NCBI GenBank assembly: GCA_026770585.1
Contig: MU646310.1
Location: forward strand, 230,731-249,600
Length of the DNA: 18,870 nucleotides
Direction of reading: 5' to 3'
Origin: Baffinella frigidus
Taxonomy: Eukaryota > Cryptophyceae > Cryptomonadales > Baffinellaceae
A program made the translations under genes and the position numbers. Numbering within the stretch: the stretch's first letter is position 1; each line of letters opens with the position of its first letter. The notes below the pieces were generated by a model. It worked only from the letters and a program-made list of their open reading frames with translations, made no database searches and was not told the DNA's origin. Below are positions 16,501 to 18,611 of the stretch, in pieces.

Positions 16501-18056
16501 GGGTTTAGGGTTTAGGGTTTAGGGTTTAGGGTTTTGGGTTTAGGATTTAGGGTGTAGGGTTTGGGGTTGCACCTCCTGCACCTCCTCCGTGAACCCCATC
16601 TCCAGCAGCCTGCCCGATTAGGGTTTAGGGTTTGGGGTTTTGGGTTTTGGGGTTTGGGGTTTGGGGTTTGGAGTGTGAGGTGAGGTTTGGGGGTTTTGGT
16701 TTTGGGTTTTGGGTTTTGGGTTTTGGGTTTTGGTTTTTGGTTTTAGGGTTTAGGGTTTAGGGTTTAGGGTTCAGGGTTTAGGTTTTAGCGTTTATTTTGT
16801 AGGGGCCGGGGTTTAGGGTTTAGGGTATGAGCGGCGCTCGCCTGTCGGCCTCATCGAGTACCAGGATCTCAAGCCCCTCGAGGCCCACGCCGGGGGTGTT
16901 GCGGAGGTGGTCGATCATGCGCCCGGGCGTCGCCACGATCACGTCGGGCTTCTTCCTAAGCTCCACCTGGTTTGTTGGATAATATTTATTATTTATCATT
17001 TGTTATTTATTATTTGTGATTTATTGTTTATTGGTTCTTGTTTAGGGTTTAGGGGTTAGAGTTTGGGGTTTAGGGTTTAGGTTTTAGGGTGTAGGGTGTA
17101 GGGTTCAGGGTTTAGGATTTAGAGTTTGGGGTTTATGGTTTGTGCGCGGCGCCCCTCTCCTCGCGCCGGGCGCACTTGTGGGCGAAACCCCGCGCGATTC
17201 AGACGGGAGGGCTCCCGCTTCTCTCTAGCTCTCGCATCATACGAACGACTGGCACAAGGAGCCAGCCTCGTACACCCAGCGTGAGCACGGTTCAACCCCT
17301 CAACCCCGGGAAACGGGCTGCTTCCGAACAGGACGCATAGCTCTGCCTGAGTTTTATTCTGGCTCGTCATTAAAAGTATTTAAGAGCAGAAATCCAGTAC
17401 CAACGGGCGAATTGAAAACCTTCAATACGAGCCAGAATGAAACTCGGCCAGAGCTAGAACGTACCTCCTGAAGTTGACATACTGCGTTTCCGGTACAAAC
17501 CCGTCAACTTTCCCGCTCCAAAGCGCCCGGGCCCACCACACCGACAAGCCCCGATAGACCAAGACGATAATTCCGACAATTGCGATTTATTAGAGAGGAC
17601 CGTCGGAGCTCTAGATGGTGGCACCTCCTGAAGCTGGTTCTTGACGAAGCGAGCCGATCACGAGGTTGACCGACGTATCTCAAGTTGACATGCTAGGTCT
17701 GCCGTACAAATCCGTCAACTTTTGGGAGGAAACCACCAAATTGGCGAGCCCAAATTGACCGAAAACGAACCTCCTGGAGCTGGTTCCAGTACAAATGGGC
17801 GAATAGAAAGCCGTTAAGACGAGCCCCAACAGACCGAGACTGAGCTAGATAGCGGCACCTCCTGGAGCTGGTTCTTGACTCTCGCATCGTACAAACGACT
17901 GGCACAAGAAAAGCCAGCCTCGTACACCCAGAGAGCCCTAAACCCTAAGACGGAGCTAGATGGCCGCACCTCCTGGAGCTGGTTCTTGACGCCTCCGATG
18001 ACGATGTAGCACCGGATGTCTGTGAACTGCGCCAGCTTCTCCATCATCGAGTGCGC
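2344..18056 (-). CDS. DEAD-box RNA helicase, Drs1/DDX27 family (3' part, 21 exons)
   Basis: ATP-dependent RNA helicase that in its family acts in the nucleolus in 60S ribosomal subunit biogenesis. Joined exons (descending): 18056-17970, 16966-16842, 16609-16573, 15873-15775, 14821-14762, 13912-13818, 13603-13545, 13320-13262, 12571-12493, 11233-11152, 10745-10670, 9762-9637, 8658-8605, 8096-8002, 6669-6567, 5875-5810, 5433-5395, 4943-4829, 3689-3649, 3176-3050, 2435-2344. They total 1,716 nt and stay in one frame to a TAG stop. Visible in order: GG region, [20 protein letters not shown] (motif IV), [11 protein letters not shown] (V), HRVGRTARAG (VI), then a family-typical tail with SRPKKSWFQ and [12 protein letters not shown]. 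The Drs1/DDX27 call rests on [26 protein letters not shown] and that tail. The 5' exons with motif I lie outside the window. Exon borders come from GT/GC-AG rules and phase, not from transcripts. Confidence 0.92.
2456..2546. mobile_element. MITE-like element, family A, truncated copy in intron 20
   Basis: Left end TACAAGGGTACCTCGC and core through the central GGACC palindrome. The right inverted repeat is replaced by a copy of exon 21 sequence starting at ~2547. Confidence 0.7.
2547..2594 (-). pseudogene. Echo of helicase exon 21 (5' part)
   Basis: Matches the acceptor and first codons of exon 21 ([10 protein letters not shown]) with one base change from the real copy at 2401-2445. It ends abruptly against the truncated MITE, so it lacks the stop. 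Confidence 0.85.
2630..2801. mobile_element. MITE-like family A: half copy plus full copy
   Basis: A left-half copy (2630-2680) broken in its core by a second, full-length copy (2681-2801). The arrangement looks like nested or targeted insertion of one copy into another. Confidence 0.7.
2987..3047. repeat. ~20-bp tandem repeat at exon 20 donor
   Basis: Three copies of GGGCAATTGTGTGTAAGAC-like units abutting the exon 20 donor, so the intron starts inside the repeat. The rest of intron 20 (2802-2986) shows nothing recognisable. Confidence 0.8.
3050..3176 (-). CDS. Helicase exon 20: basic tail
   Basis: 127 nt, residues 500-541 plus one base of G542. [20 protein letters not shown], then a serine-acidic stretch and [13 protein letters not shown]. 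Acceptor ..CACACAG, donor AAAG|GTTCGT. The donor sits directly on a short tandem repeat (2987-3047). No copy was seen. Confidence 0.82.
3296..3362. repeat. GGAGGATTAGGG 12-mer array
   Basis: Five tandem 12-bp units in intron 19, followed by the dispersed GCATACGCCC repeat at 3386-3464. Confidence 0.85.
3386..3464. repeat. Dispersed repeat, second copy
   Basis: GCATACGCCCTACCGTAGGG, CCTAGGACCTGCCTAGG and CTGGCCACTTAAGGGAT, related to 1965-2054 with the blocks rearranged. It also holds a GTCAACTTTGA segment of the type arrayed at 5897-6984. Confidence 0.6.
3485..3527 (-). pseudogene. Echo of helicase exon 19
   Basis: Repeats the RAKQEARQ codons and the donor CAG|GTCC of exon 19, with no acceptor. 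It is followed by an unrelated AAAGTCA-containing stretch. Confidence 0.8.
3649..3689 (-). CDS. Helicase exon 19: micro-exon
   Basis: 41 nt, residues 486(part)-499, [13 protein letters not shown]. It is needed to convert the phase-1 end of exon 18 into the phase-0 start of exon 20; without it the frame breaks. Acceptor ..GCGGCAG, donor CAG|GTCCCC. A partial copy is at 3485-3527. Confidence 0.75.
3695..3812. repeat. TTTAGGG then GTTGAGG heptamer arrays
   Basis: Upstream of the exon 19 acceptor: three TTTAGGG/TTTCGGG units, then about ten GGGTTGA units. Confidence 0.9.
3915..4080. repeat. TCTAGGG / TTCAGGG / TTCTGGG heptamer arrays
   Basis: Successive blocks of distinct TTTAGGG-like heptamers in intron 18, each block nearly homogeneous. 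Confidence 0.9.
4107..4172 (-). pseudogene. Echo of helicase exon 18 (3' half), copy a
   Basis: Repeats [14 protein letters not shown] and the GTGAGC donor with a few changes, then breaks into a CCCCCAGAGAGAGA tract. Confidence 0.85.
4241..4304 (-). pseudogene. Echo of helicase exon 18, copy b
   Basis: Repeats the SAVRKG region and donor. It has lost 2 nt relative to the real exon around the QRAAK codons and so cannot be read in frame. Confidence 0.8.
4621..4683 (-). pseudogene. Echo of helicase exon 18, copy c
   Basis: Repeats the exon's 3' half and donor, then breaks into CCCCCAGAGAGA like copy a. Confidence 0.85.
4829..4943 (-). CDS. Helicase exon 18: tail segment
   Basis: 115 nt, residues 448-485 plus one base of G486. 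Reads [20 protein letters not shown], then [18 protein letters not shown]. Acceptor ..GCACAG. The donor AAGG|GTGAGC is the most canonical in the gene. Its 3' half is echoed three times downstream among GA-rich tracts, and its 5' half once upstream at 5148-5225. Confidence 0.82.
4968..5012. repeat. TGTGGGG array
   Basis: Six or so TGTGGGG units in intron 17, close upstream of the exon 18 acceptor in the transcript. A matching block lies at 5235-5274. Confidence 0.85.
5032..5146. mobile_element. Hairpin element, family B, diverged copy
   Basis: Imperfect palindrome with arms TTTACAAACCGGATTC and GAAATCCAGTTTATAGATTG and the family core AAATTTACTA(C/G)ACAC mirrored as GTGTAGTAATTT. Related to 7498-7642 and 9262-9405. 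Confidence 0.55.
5148..5225 (-). pseudogene. Echo of helicase exon 18 (5' half)
   Basis: Has its own acceptor (..TTGACAG) and reads [20 protein letters not shown], with G9 changed to V. It breaks off after KKGKA without a donor. Placed before the complete exon 18, it could compete as an acceptor. Confidence 0.85.
5276..5376. repeat. AAG-rich and TAA microsatellite
   Basis: GAAGAAGAAG-type run then (AATAAT)n/(AAAT)n in intron 17. Confidence 0.9.
5395..5433 (-). CDS. Helicase exon 17: [13 protein letters not shown] micro-exon
   Basis: 39 nt, residues 435-447, phase 0 both ends. Short acidic peptide. Acceptor ..GTGGCAG, donor AAG|GTGCCG. Supported by phase and by its place between two confident exons rather than by a strong motif. 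Confidence 0.72.
5434..5700. other. Intron 16, no recognised feature
   Basis: Non-repetitive intron sequence. I see no exon, hairpin or satellite in it. Confidence 0.5.
5703..5808. repeat. ATCCGGG / ATTCGGG / TTTCGGG heptamer array
   Basis: About fourteen seven-base units starting immediately after the GC donor of exon 16. Confidence 0.9.
5810..5875 (-). CDS. Helicase exon 16: [12 protein letters not shown]
   Basis: 66 nt, residues 413-434, [20 protein letters not shown] then LQ. This basic block is a recognisable Drs1/DDX27 tail motif. Acceptor ..TTGCAG. The 3' border uses a GC donor, CAG|GCGAGA; no GT is available in frame before the sequence turns into an ATCCGGG satellite. Confidence 0.86.
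5955..5997 (-). pseudogene. Echo of helicase exon 16, copy a
   Basis: Repeats the acceptor and ILTGxREDK codons of exon 16, then breaks into the GTCAACT repeat. Confidence 0.8.
6068..6112 (-). pseudogene. Echo of helicase exon 16, copy b
   Basis: More diverged repeat of the same part ([10 protein letters not shown]). A still shorter remnant lies near 6195-6216. Confidence 0.75.
6432..6500 (-). pseudogene. Echo of helicase exon 15
   Basis: Reads [20 protein letters not shown], matching the acidic-then-basic end of exon 15, but the donor position reads GCGCTC rather than GTCTTG. It lies downstream of the exon in transcript order. Confidence 0.75.
6567..6669 (-). CDS. Helicase exon 15: acidic/basic tail
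   Basis: 103 nt, residues 378(part)-412. A glycine-containing start, then [17 protein letters not shown] and TPKISKKK, mixing an acidic run with lysine clusters as in the disordered tails of nucleolar helicases. Acceptor ..TGGCAG, donor AAG|GTCTTG. Phase 1 into this exon fits only this acceptor among those inspected. Confidence 0.78.
7301..7477. mobile_element. 177-bp palindrome, family C
   Basis: Near-perfect inverted repeat. The arms start CTAGAGCGCTGTGCAGAGAA and run inward ~80 bp to a short AGTACCATG loop. Single copy in the window, although its ATTGGAGCCATT segment recurs at 2280-2340. No coding capacity. Confidence 0.7.
7498..7642. mobile_element. Hairpin element, family B, copy 1
   Basis: ~145-bp imperfect palindrome, arms ATTCATCTCCGCAAAAGAAT versus its mirror, with the inner core AAATTTACTACACAC and GTGTGTAGTAATTTTCG. 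Related to 9262-9405. It lies 20 bp from the family C palindrome. Confidence 0.7.
7661..8000 (-). pseudogene. Two 170-bp tandem copies of exon 14 3' half plus intron
   Basis: Units 7661-7830 and 7831-8000 differ at only 3 of 170 positions. Each holds the last ~64 nt of exon 14 ([15 protein letters not shown]), its donor CAG|GTTC and ~100 bp of intron, placed head-to-tail with the real exon 14 at 8002. Each therefore offers an extra donor but no acceptor. Confidence 0.92.
8002..8096 (-). CDS. Helicase exon 14: SRPKKSWFQ
   Basis: 95 nt, residues 347-377 plus two bases of S378. [17 protein letters not shown] closely resembles the HxxEIxSRPKRTWFQ block that is diagnostic for Drs1/DDX27. Acceptor ..TCGCAG, donor CAG|GTTCTG. 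The 3' half, with its donor, is repeated twice more in a 170-bp tandem array. Confidence 0.93.
8318..8356 (-). pseudogene. Echo of helicase exon 13, copy a
   Basis: Repeats [11 protein letters not shown] and the donor CTG|GTCTG; no acceptor. Confidence 0.88.
8462..8500 (-). pseudogene. Echo of helicase exon 13, copy b
   Basis: Identical in coding part to copy a, 144 bp away, with the same donor. Confidence 0.88.
8605..8658 (-). CDS. Helicase exon 13: coiled helix
   Basis: 54 nt, residues 329-346, [18 protein letters not shown], phase 0 at both ends. Charged helix that in DDX27 precedes the 'xxIxHxxEIxSRPKR' segment. Acceptor ..AATCAG, donor CTG|GTCTGT. Two echoes of its 3' two-thirds follow downstream. 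Confidence 0.85.
8659..9140. other. Intron 12, mostly unrecognised
   Basis: Contains a short triple repeat of CACGCGACGATGGCCTTCAC type at ~8738-8820. Otherwise I see no feature. Confidence 0.5.
9147..9232. mobile_element. MITE-like element, family A, truncated copy in intron 12
   Basis: Left end TACAGGGGAACCTCGC and core GGGCCCTA. The right inverted repeat is missing. Confidence 0.7.
9262..9405. mobile_element. Hairpin element, family B, copy 2
   Basis: Imperfect palindrome (AATCATCTCCATAAAAGTAT versus its mirror) with the AATTACTACACA core. The same architecture as 7498-7642 with considerable divergence. Confidence 0.65.
9413..9495 (-). pseudogene. Echo of helicase exon 12 (3' two-thirds), frame intact
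   Basis: Reads [20 protein letters not shown], then LEDEA, with four substitutions against exon 12, mostly conservative, and ends in donor GCG|GTAAGC, better than that of the real exon. No convincing acceptor precedes it, so it is called an echo, but a mutually exclusive exon cannot be excluded. Confidence 0.7.
9637..9762 (-). CDS. Helicase exon 12: post-RecA2 helix
   Basis: 126 nt, residues 287-328, phase 0 both ends. It reads [20 protein letters not shown] and continues into [21 protein letters not shown], a charged helix equivalent to the VVPxEVVxK(F/Y)RxKI region of DDX27. Acceptor ..GAGCAG, donor GCG|GTACCC. An alternative 3' half with a better donor lies at 9413-9495. Confidence 0.88.
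9843..9894 (-). pseudogene. Echo of helicase exon 12 (5' part), copy a
   Basis: Acceptor GAGCAG and codons [11 protein letters not shown], then it breaks off. It lies upstream of the real exon in the transcript. Confidence 0.82.
10085..10124 (-). pseudogene. Echo of helicase exon 12 (5' part), copy b
   Basis: GAGCAG acceptor and EIVRGAP, then it breaks off. Both this and a remnant at ~10431-10455 are flanked by a GGGTCTTGACGGTGTG repeat present four times between 9784 and 10480. Confidence 0.78.
10200..10300. repeat. C-rich AACCCTC/ACCCC tract in intron 11
   Basis: Degenerate CCCTAAC/CCCCAAA units on the plus strand, the opposite polarity to most heptamer tracts of the gene. A similar tract is at 10518-10590. 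Confidence 0.7.
10327..10410. repeat. ~80-bp dispersed repeat, copy 1
   Basis: AGGTCCTGGAGGTTTTAATTTC..CGACACGCCCTTCCGTAGAG..CTGCAGA, matching 14228-14305 at roughly four of five positions. Identity unknown. Confidence 0.7.
10670..10745 (-). CDS. Helicase exon 11: end of motif VI
   Basis: 76 nt, residues 261(part)-286: [16 protein letters not shown] and then SRTKKMLK. Joined to exon 10 it rebuilds HRVGRTARAG, where most DEAD-box proteins have HRxGRTxRxG. Acceptor ..AACAG, donor AAG|GTGGGT. Confidence 0.93.
10755..11148. repeat. TTTAGGG array grading into TGTGGGG/GTGTGGT
   Basis: Fills nearly all of intron 10 between exons 11 and 10: telomere-type TTTAGGG/TTTGGGG units first, then TGTGGTG units. 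C-rich in the transcript. Confidence 0.92.
11152..11233 (-). CDS. Helicase exon 10: LDI to HRVGR
   Basis: 82 nt, residues 234(part)-260 plus two bases of R261. Starts GLDI (end of motif V), then [18 protein letters not shown] (start of motif VI, with the ATP-contacting arginine). Acceptor ..ATGCAG, donor CCG|GTACAC. No second copy of this exon was found. Confidence 0.93.
11292..11429. mobile_element. 138-bp palindrome, family D
   Basis: Arms CCTGAAAATGGGGTAGTTAG and mirror, then CTACCGTAGG inner repeats. Near-perfect hairpin, no coding capacity. Confidence 0.7.
11536..11613. mobile_element. 78-bp palindrome, family E
   Basis: Arms TACCAGGATAAGATAAAAGT and mirror ACTTTACCTTATCCTGGTA, with an inner CCTGGTA pair. 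A TTTACTACACAAATGC just outside recalls the family B core. Confidence 0.7.
11618..11966. other. Intron 9, unrecognised part
   Basis: No satellite or exon copy was seen apart from a short direct repeat of CGATCAACGATCGAA (~11896-11935). Confidence 0.5.
11967..12024 (-). pseudogene. Echo of helicase exon 9 (3' half), copy a
   Basis: Reads [16 protein letters not shown] with Leu changed to Pro and ends in a GTGCGC donor. Its 5' side breaks into a perfect-looking hairpin (12020-12067) instead of the rest of the exon. Confidence 0.88.
12020..12067. repeat. 48-bp hairpin
   Basis: GCGGCCGTGTTTCTTTG and its exact mirror around a TTTTCGGAAA centre, sited at the break of the exon 9 echo. The same half-sequence starts again at the break of the second echo (12351). 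Confidence 0.85.
12210..12302. repeat. CCCTAAC repeat, plus-strand C-rich
   Basis: Two ~45-bp copies of AAACTCAGAACCCTAACCCC plus TAATCCCTAAACGATCTC, opposite in polarity to most heptamer tracts. 12068-12209 holds nothing recognised. Confidence 0.8.
12333..12358 (-). pseudogene. Echo of helicase exon 9 (3' end), copy b
   Basis: Only the ATDLAGRG end and the donor, breaking into GGCCGTGTTTCTTT. Confidence 0.85.
12493..12571 (-). CDS. Helicase exon 9: motif V
   Basis: 79 nt, residues 208-233 plus the first base of G234. [10 protein letters not shown] is followed by [13 protein letters not shown], the motif V that contacts RNA and ATP. Acceptor ..AAACAG, donor GCG|GTCCGT. Two partial copies of its 3' half and four of its 5' end surround it. 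Only this copy holds the whole exon uninterrupted. Confidence 0.93.
12653..13110 (-). pseudogene. Four echoes of helicase exon 9 5' end
   Basis: GAGTCCAGACGCTGCGCCTG, the complement of acceptor plus AQRLDSL, recurs at about 12658, 12759, 12892 and 13087 in intron 8. Two of them share a further ~45-bp flank including GGCGTGGCAGCAGGCG and AGAGGTCGATCACA. Each repeats an acceptor but no donor. Confidence 0.88.
13262..13320 (-). CDS. Helicase exon 8: LHGNLTQ
   Basis: 59 nt, residues 188(part)-207. [19 protein letters not shown] is the family's motif IVa region (xLHGxxxQ). Phase 1 from exon 7 makes the Arg codon C|GC. Acceptor ..TACCAG, donor CAG|GTCCGC. Confidence 0.92.
13325..13544. repeat. TTTAGGG telomere-type array in intron 7
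   Basis: Almost uninterrupted TTTAGGG units filling the 224-nt intron from the acceptor of exon 8 to the donor of exon 7. This is the purest telomere-type block in the window, yet internal to a gene. Confidence 0.95.
13545..13603 (-). CDS. Helicase exon 7: motif IV
   Basis: 59 nt, residues 168(part)-187 plus one base of R188. [19 protein letters not shown] matches the motif IV strand (xxIVFxxxK) of DEAD-box proteins. Acceptor ..ACCAG, donor TCC|GTACAC. It is the only exon in the model that does not end in G. Confidence 0.88.
13612..13812. repeat. TTTAGGG / TTTTGGG heptamer array in intron 6
   Basis: Fills the 214-nt intron 6, with a homogeneous GGGTTTT block at ~13679-13722. Confidence 0.92.
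13818..13912 (-). CDS. Helicase exon 6: LQQEFVRIR
   Basis: 95 nt, residues 137-167 plus two bases of R168. [17 protein letters not shown] is a Drs1/DDX27 signature at the start of the second RecA domain. Acceptor ..GGCAG, donor GCG|GTCCTA, phase 2. Confidence 0.92.
13913..14223. repeat. Intron 5 repeat of GGATAGGCGAACGTTGCGG type with exon 5 end echoes
   Basis: GGATAGGCGAACGTTGCGGx(T)ACAGG recurs at ~13949, 14085 and 14636 (diverged at 14186). Pieces of the exon 5 donor side (GGGGAACCTTGCTGAGCGAA) recur at ~14058 and 14163. A CTGGTACTGGTACTGGTACC microrepeat lies at 14111. Confidence 0.75.
14228..14305. repeat. ~80-bp dispersed repeat, copy 2
   Basis: Second copy of the 10327-10410 element, same orientation. 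14306-14540 holds no recognised feature beyond a small CCTACGGGTTTCCTACCGTAGG palindrome-like stretch. Confidence 0.7.
14553..14600 (-). pseudogene. Echo of helicase exon 5 (3' part)
   Basis: Repeats the [10 protein letters not shown] donor end (..CGGAGGC..CTCAGCAAG|GTTCCCCC) with changes. It is preceded by an unrelated GATTCGAATCCCGGGGGATTCG palindrome-like patch (14596-14622). Confidence 0.75.
14762..14821 (-). CDS. Helicase exon 5: linker to RecA2
   Basis: 60 nt, residues 117-136, VRVTADAS followed by a polar stretch ending GGSLSK. The KRPVRVTAD junction made with exon 4 is typical of the family. Acceptor ..GAGTAG, donor AAG|GTTCCC. The acceptor side is embedded in a ~320-bp intron repeat. 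Confidence 0.85.
14826..15290. repeat. ~320-bp direct repeat in intron 4
   Basis: CTCGCCGCAAC..GTCAGGAA(C/T)GGTGAG then TCCCAAAxACGCCTCGAAT at 14826 and 15149, and GTTTGAGATTTTCAxGGGG at 14987 and 15266. A third partial GTGAGTCCCAAAAACGCCTC lies at 15047. Long open frames cross it on both strands (minus 15287-14841), but they follow the repeat rather than a known protein. Confidence 0.75.
15334..15372 (-). pseudogene. Echo of helicase exon 4, short copy
   Basis: Reads [12 protein letters not shown] with an internal deletion of the VDQL codons, and GGTATTATC replaces the GTACAC donor. Confidence 0.85.
15458..15541 (-). pseudogene. Echo of helicase exon 4 with altered motif III
   Basis: Reads [19 protein letters not shown] and LKRP with the GTACAC donor, but SAT is changed to FAT and the acceptor side is lost. 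Confidence 0.88.
15545..15680 (+). repeat. CCCACAC heptamer array, inverted polarity
   Basis: About fifteen CCCACAC units, C-rich on the plus strand, ending at the inverted exon 3 copy. It is the mirror of the TGTGGGG blocks elsewhere. Confidence 0.92.
15693..15729 (+). pseudogene. Inverted copy of helicase exon 3
   Basis: All 37 nt of exon 3 with acceptor GGGCAG and donor GAG|GTGCAACC, on the plus strand, opposite to the gene. The only difference in the coding part is CTC for CTG, both Leu. Confidence 0.92.
15775..15873 (-). CDS. Helicase exon 4: SAT motif
   Basis: 99 nt, residues 84-116, phase 0 both ends. Contains [17 protein letters not shown]: motif III (SAT), which couples ATP hydrolysis to unwinding. 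It ends YSLKRP before donor CCG|GTACAC. It is the only one of five copies that is complete and keeps SAT plus both splice sites. Confidence 0.92.
15885..15957. repeat. TTTGGGG / TGTAGGG / TCTGGGG array
   Basis: Heptamer block between exon 4 and its first upstream echo. Confidence 0.9.
15958..16016 (-). pseudogene. Echo of helicase exon 4 (5' half), copy a
   Basis: Acceptor ..CGCAG and [17 protein letters not shown], then it breaks into a heptamer array. It lies upstream of the real exon 4 in the transcript. Confidence 0.9.
16022..16170. repeat. TGTAGGG / TGAGGTAGGG array
   Basis: A composite array mixing seven- and ten-base units between two exon 4 echoes. Confidence 0.9.
16171..16218 (-). 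pseudogene. Echo of helicase exon 4 (5' half), copy b
   Basis: Acceptor ..CGCAG and [14 protein letters not shown], then TACCCTAGACC. Confidence 0.9.
16219..16565. repeat. TTTGGGG / TCTAGGG / TTTATGG / TTTAGGG arrays
   Basis: Successive heptamer blocks filling the rest of intron 3, interrupted by a non-heptamer patch at ~16455-16495. Confidence 0.9.
16573..16609 (-). CDS. Helicase exon 3: LLEMGF micro-exon
   Basis: Only 37 nt, residues 71(part)-83, [12 protein letters not shown]. This sequence directly follows DEADR in DDX27/Drs1 proteins. Acceptor ..GGGCAG, donor GAG|GTGCAA. A near-identical inverted copy with both splice sites is at 15693-15729. Confidence 0.9.
16619..16828. repeat. TTTGGGG / TTTTGGG / TTTAGGG arrays in intron 2
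   Basis: Fill the 232-nt GC-AG intron between exons 3 and 2. Confidence 0.9.
16842..16966 (-). CDS. Helicase exon 2: TPGR and DEAD motifs
   Basis: 125 nt, residues 30-70 plus two bases of R71. Contains [13 protein letters not shown] (motif Ib) and EILVLDEAD (motif II, the Walker B catalytic box). The acceptor is ..ACCAG. The donor is the non-canonical GC type, CAG|GCGAGC; no GT donor in frame was found. With this donor the R codon AG|G and the next exon (LLEMGF) join perfectly. Confidence 0.92.
16975..17140. repeat. TTATTTATTATT-type AT-rich patch then TTTAGGG array
   Basis: At the 3' end of intron 1 in transcript order: AT-rich ATTTATTATTTATCATTTG repeat (16981-17035), then degenerate TTTAGGG (17041-17140). 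Confidence 0.85.
17228..17280. repeat. ~52-bp direct repeat in intron 1, copy 1
   Basis: CTCTCGCATCATACGAACGA..CACAAGGAGCCAGCCTCGTACACCCAG, recurring with few changes at 17878-17930. Confidence 0.85.
17338..17457. mobile_element. ~120-bp imperfect palindrome, family F
   Basis: AGCTCTGCCTGAGTTTTATT..CTGGCTCGT and the mirror ACGAGCCAGAATGAAACTCG..AGAGCTAG around a ~55-bp centre. Coding capacity nil. Confidence 0.6.
17463..17890 (-). pseudogene. Echoes of helicase exon 1 3' end
   Basis: CACCTCCTGGAGCTGGTTCT (complement of NQLQE plus donor) recurs at ~17622 (as CCTGAAG), 17768 and 17855, with a weak match at 17463. Flanking GAGCTAGATGG sequence is shared, so the unit includes ~10 bp of intron past the donor. 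Confidence 0.82.
17970..18056 (-). CDS. Helicase exon 1 of window: GG motif region
   Basis: 87 nt, phase 0 at both ends, residues 1-29 of the partial protein. It begins [13 protein letters not shown] and carries the YIVIGG stretch that follows motif Ia in Drs1-type helicases. Acceptor ..CGGCAG, donor GAG|GTGCGG. It is preceded (higher coordinates) by a TTCAGGG array. Three partial copies lie upstream and several fragments of its 3' end downstream. This copy is chosen because only here does the frame run unbroken into a donor compatible with the next exon. Confidence 0.88.
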
Positions 18057-18060
18057 CTGC

Positions 18061-18135
18061 CGTTCAGGGTTCAGGGTTCAGGGTTCAGGGTTCAGGGTTC
18101 AGGGTTCAGGGTTCAGGGTTTAGGGTTTAGGGTAC
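18061..18135. repeat. TTCAGGG array
   Basis: About eight TTCAGGG units then TTTAGGG, directly before the exon 1 acceptor in the transcript. Confidence 0.92.
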
Positions 18136-18270
18136 CATCCCATCCAGTTTACGATCCCACCCAGTTTATACCGTCCCACCCAGGTTAACATCCCAAGCAG
18201 TTGACACCACCCCGACCAGTGTACGGTGTAGTATTCAACCGGCCCAATTTACGGAGTATGCTACATCGTA
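18133..18270. repeat. CATCCCACCCAGTTTA-type ~20-bp array
   Basis: At least five imperfect units (CATCCCATCCAGTTTACG, ATCCCACCCAGTTTATAC, GTCCCACCCAGGTTAAC and so on). Single units recur after each exon 1 echo at ~18358, 18453 and 18705. Confidence 0.82.
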
Positions 18271-18340
18271 ACGATGAAGCACCGGATGTCTGTGAACTGC
18301 GCCAGCTTCTCCATCATCGAGTGCGCCTGCCGTTCAGGGT
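18271..18340 (-). pseudogene. Echo of helicase exon 1, copy a
   Basis: Acceptor ..CGGCAG and [16 protein letters not shown], exactly 270 bp from the real copy. It breaks before the IVIGG codons, so it has an acceptor but no donor. Confidence 0.9.
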
Positions 18341-18411
18341 TTGGGGTTCAGGGTACTAGCCCACCCAGAGTAGGGTGTATGCGTCAACCCACCCAGGTTA
18401 AGCTTAATGGT

Positions 18412-18455
18412 CTGTTAACTGCGCCAACTTCTCCATCATCGAGTGCGCCTGCCGT
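18412..18455 (-). pseudogene. Echo of helicase exon 1, copy b
   Basis: Acceptor and [10 protein letters not shown] with one change (GCC->GCA/AGC->AAC type), then it breaks. Confidence 0.82.
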
Positions 18456-18549
18456 CCCACCCAGAGAGCGTGGTTAGAGCGGGTTTCAAATATGTTGGCC
18501 ACCCAACATGATGAAACCATGCCAACAGTAGACGATACTAGTAAACCAT

Positions 18550-18586
18550 GCCAAACGTTGACGGTACTAAACTGTCAACGTTTGGC
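18550..18586. repeat. 37-bp hairpin
   Basis: GCCAAACGTTGAC and its exact mirror GTCAACGTTTGGC around GGTACTAAACT. Confidence 0.85.
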
Positions 18587-18611
18587 GTTGTTTGCGTGGA
18601 TTGTTTTCGTG

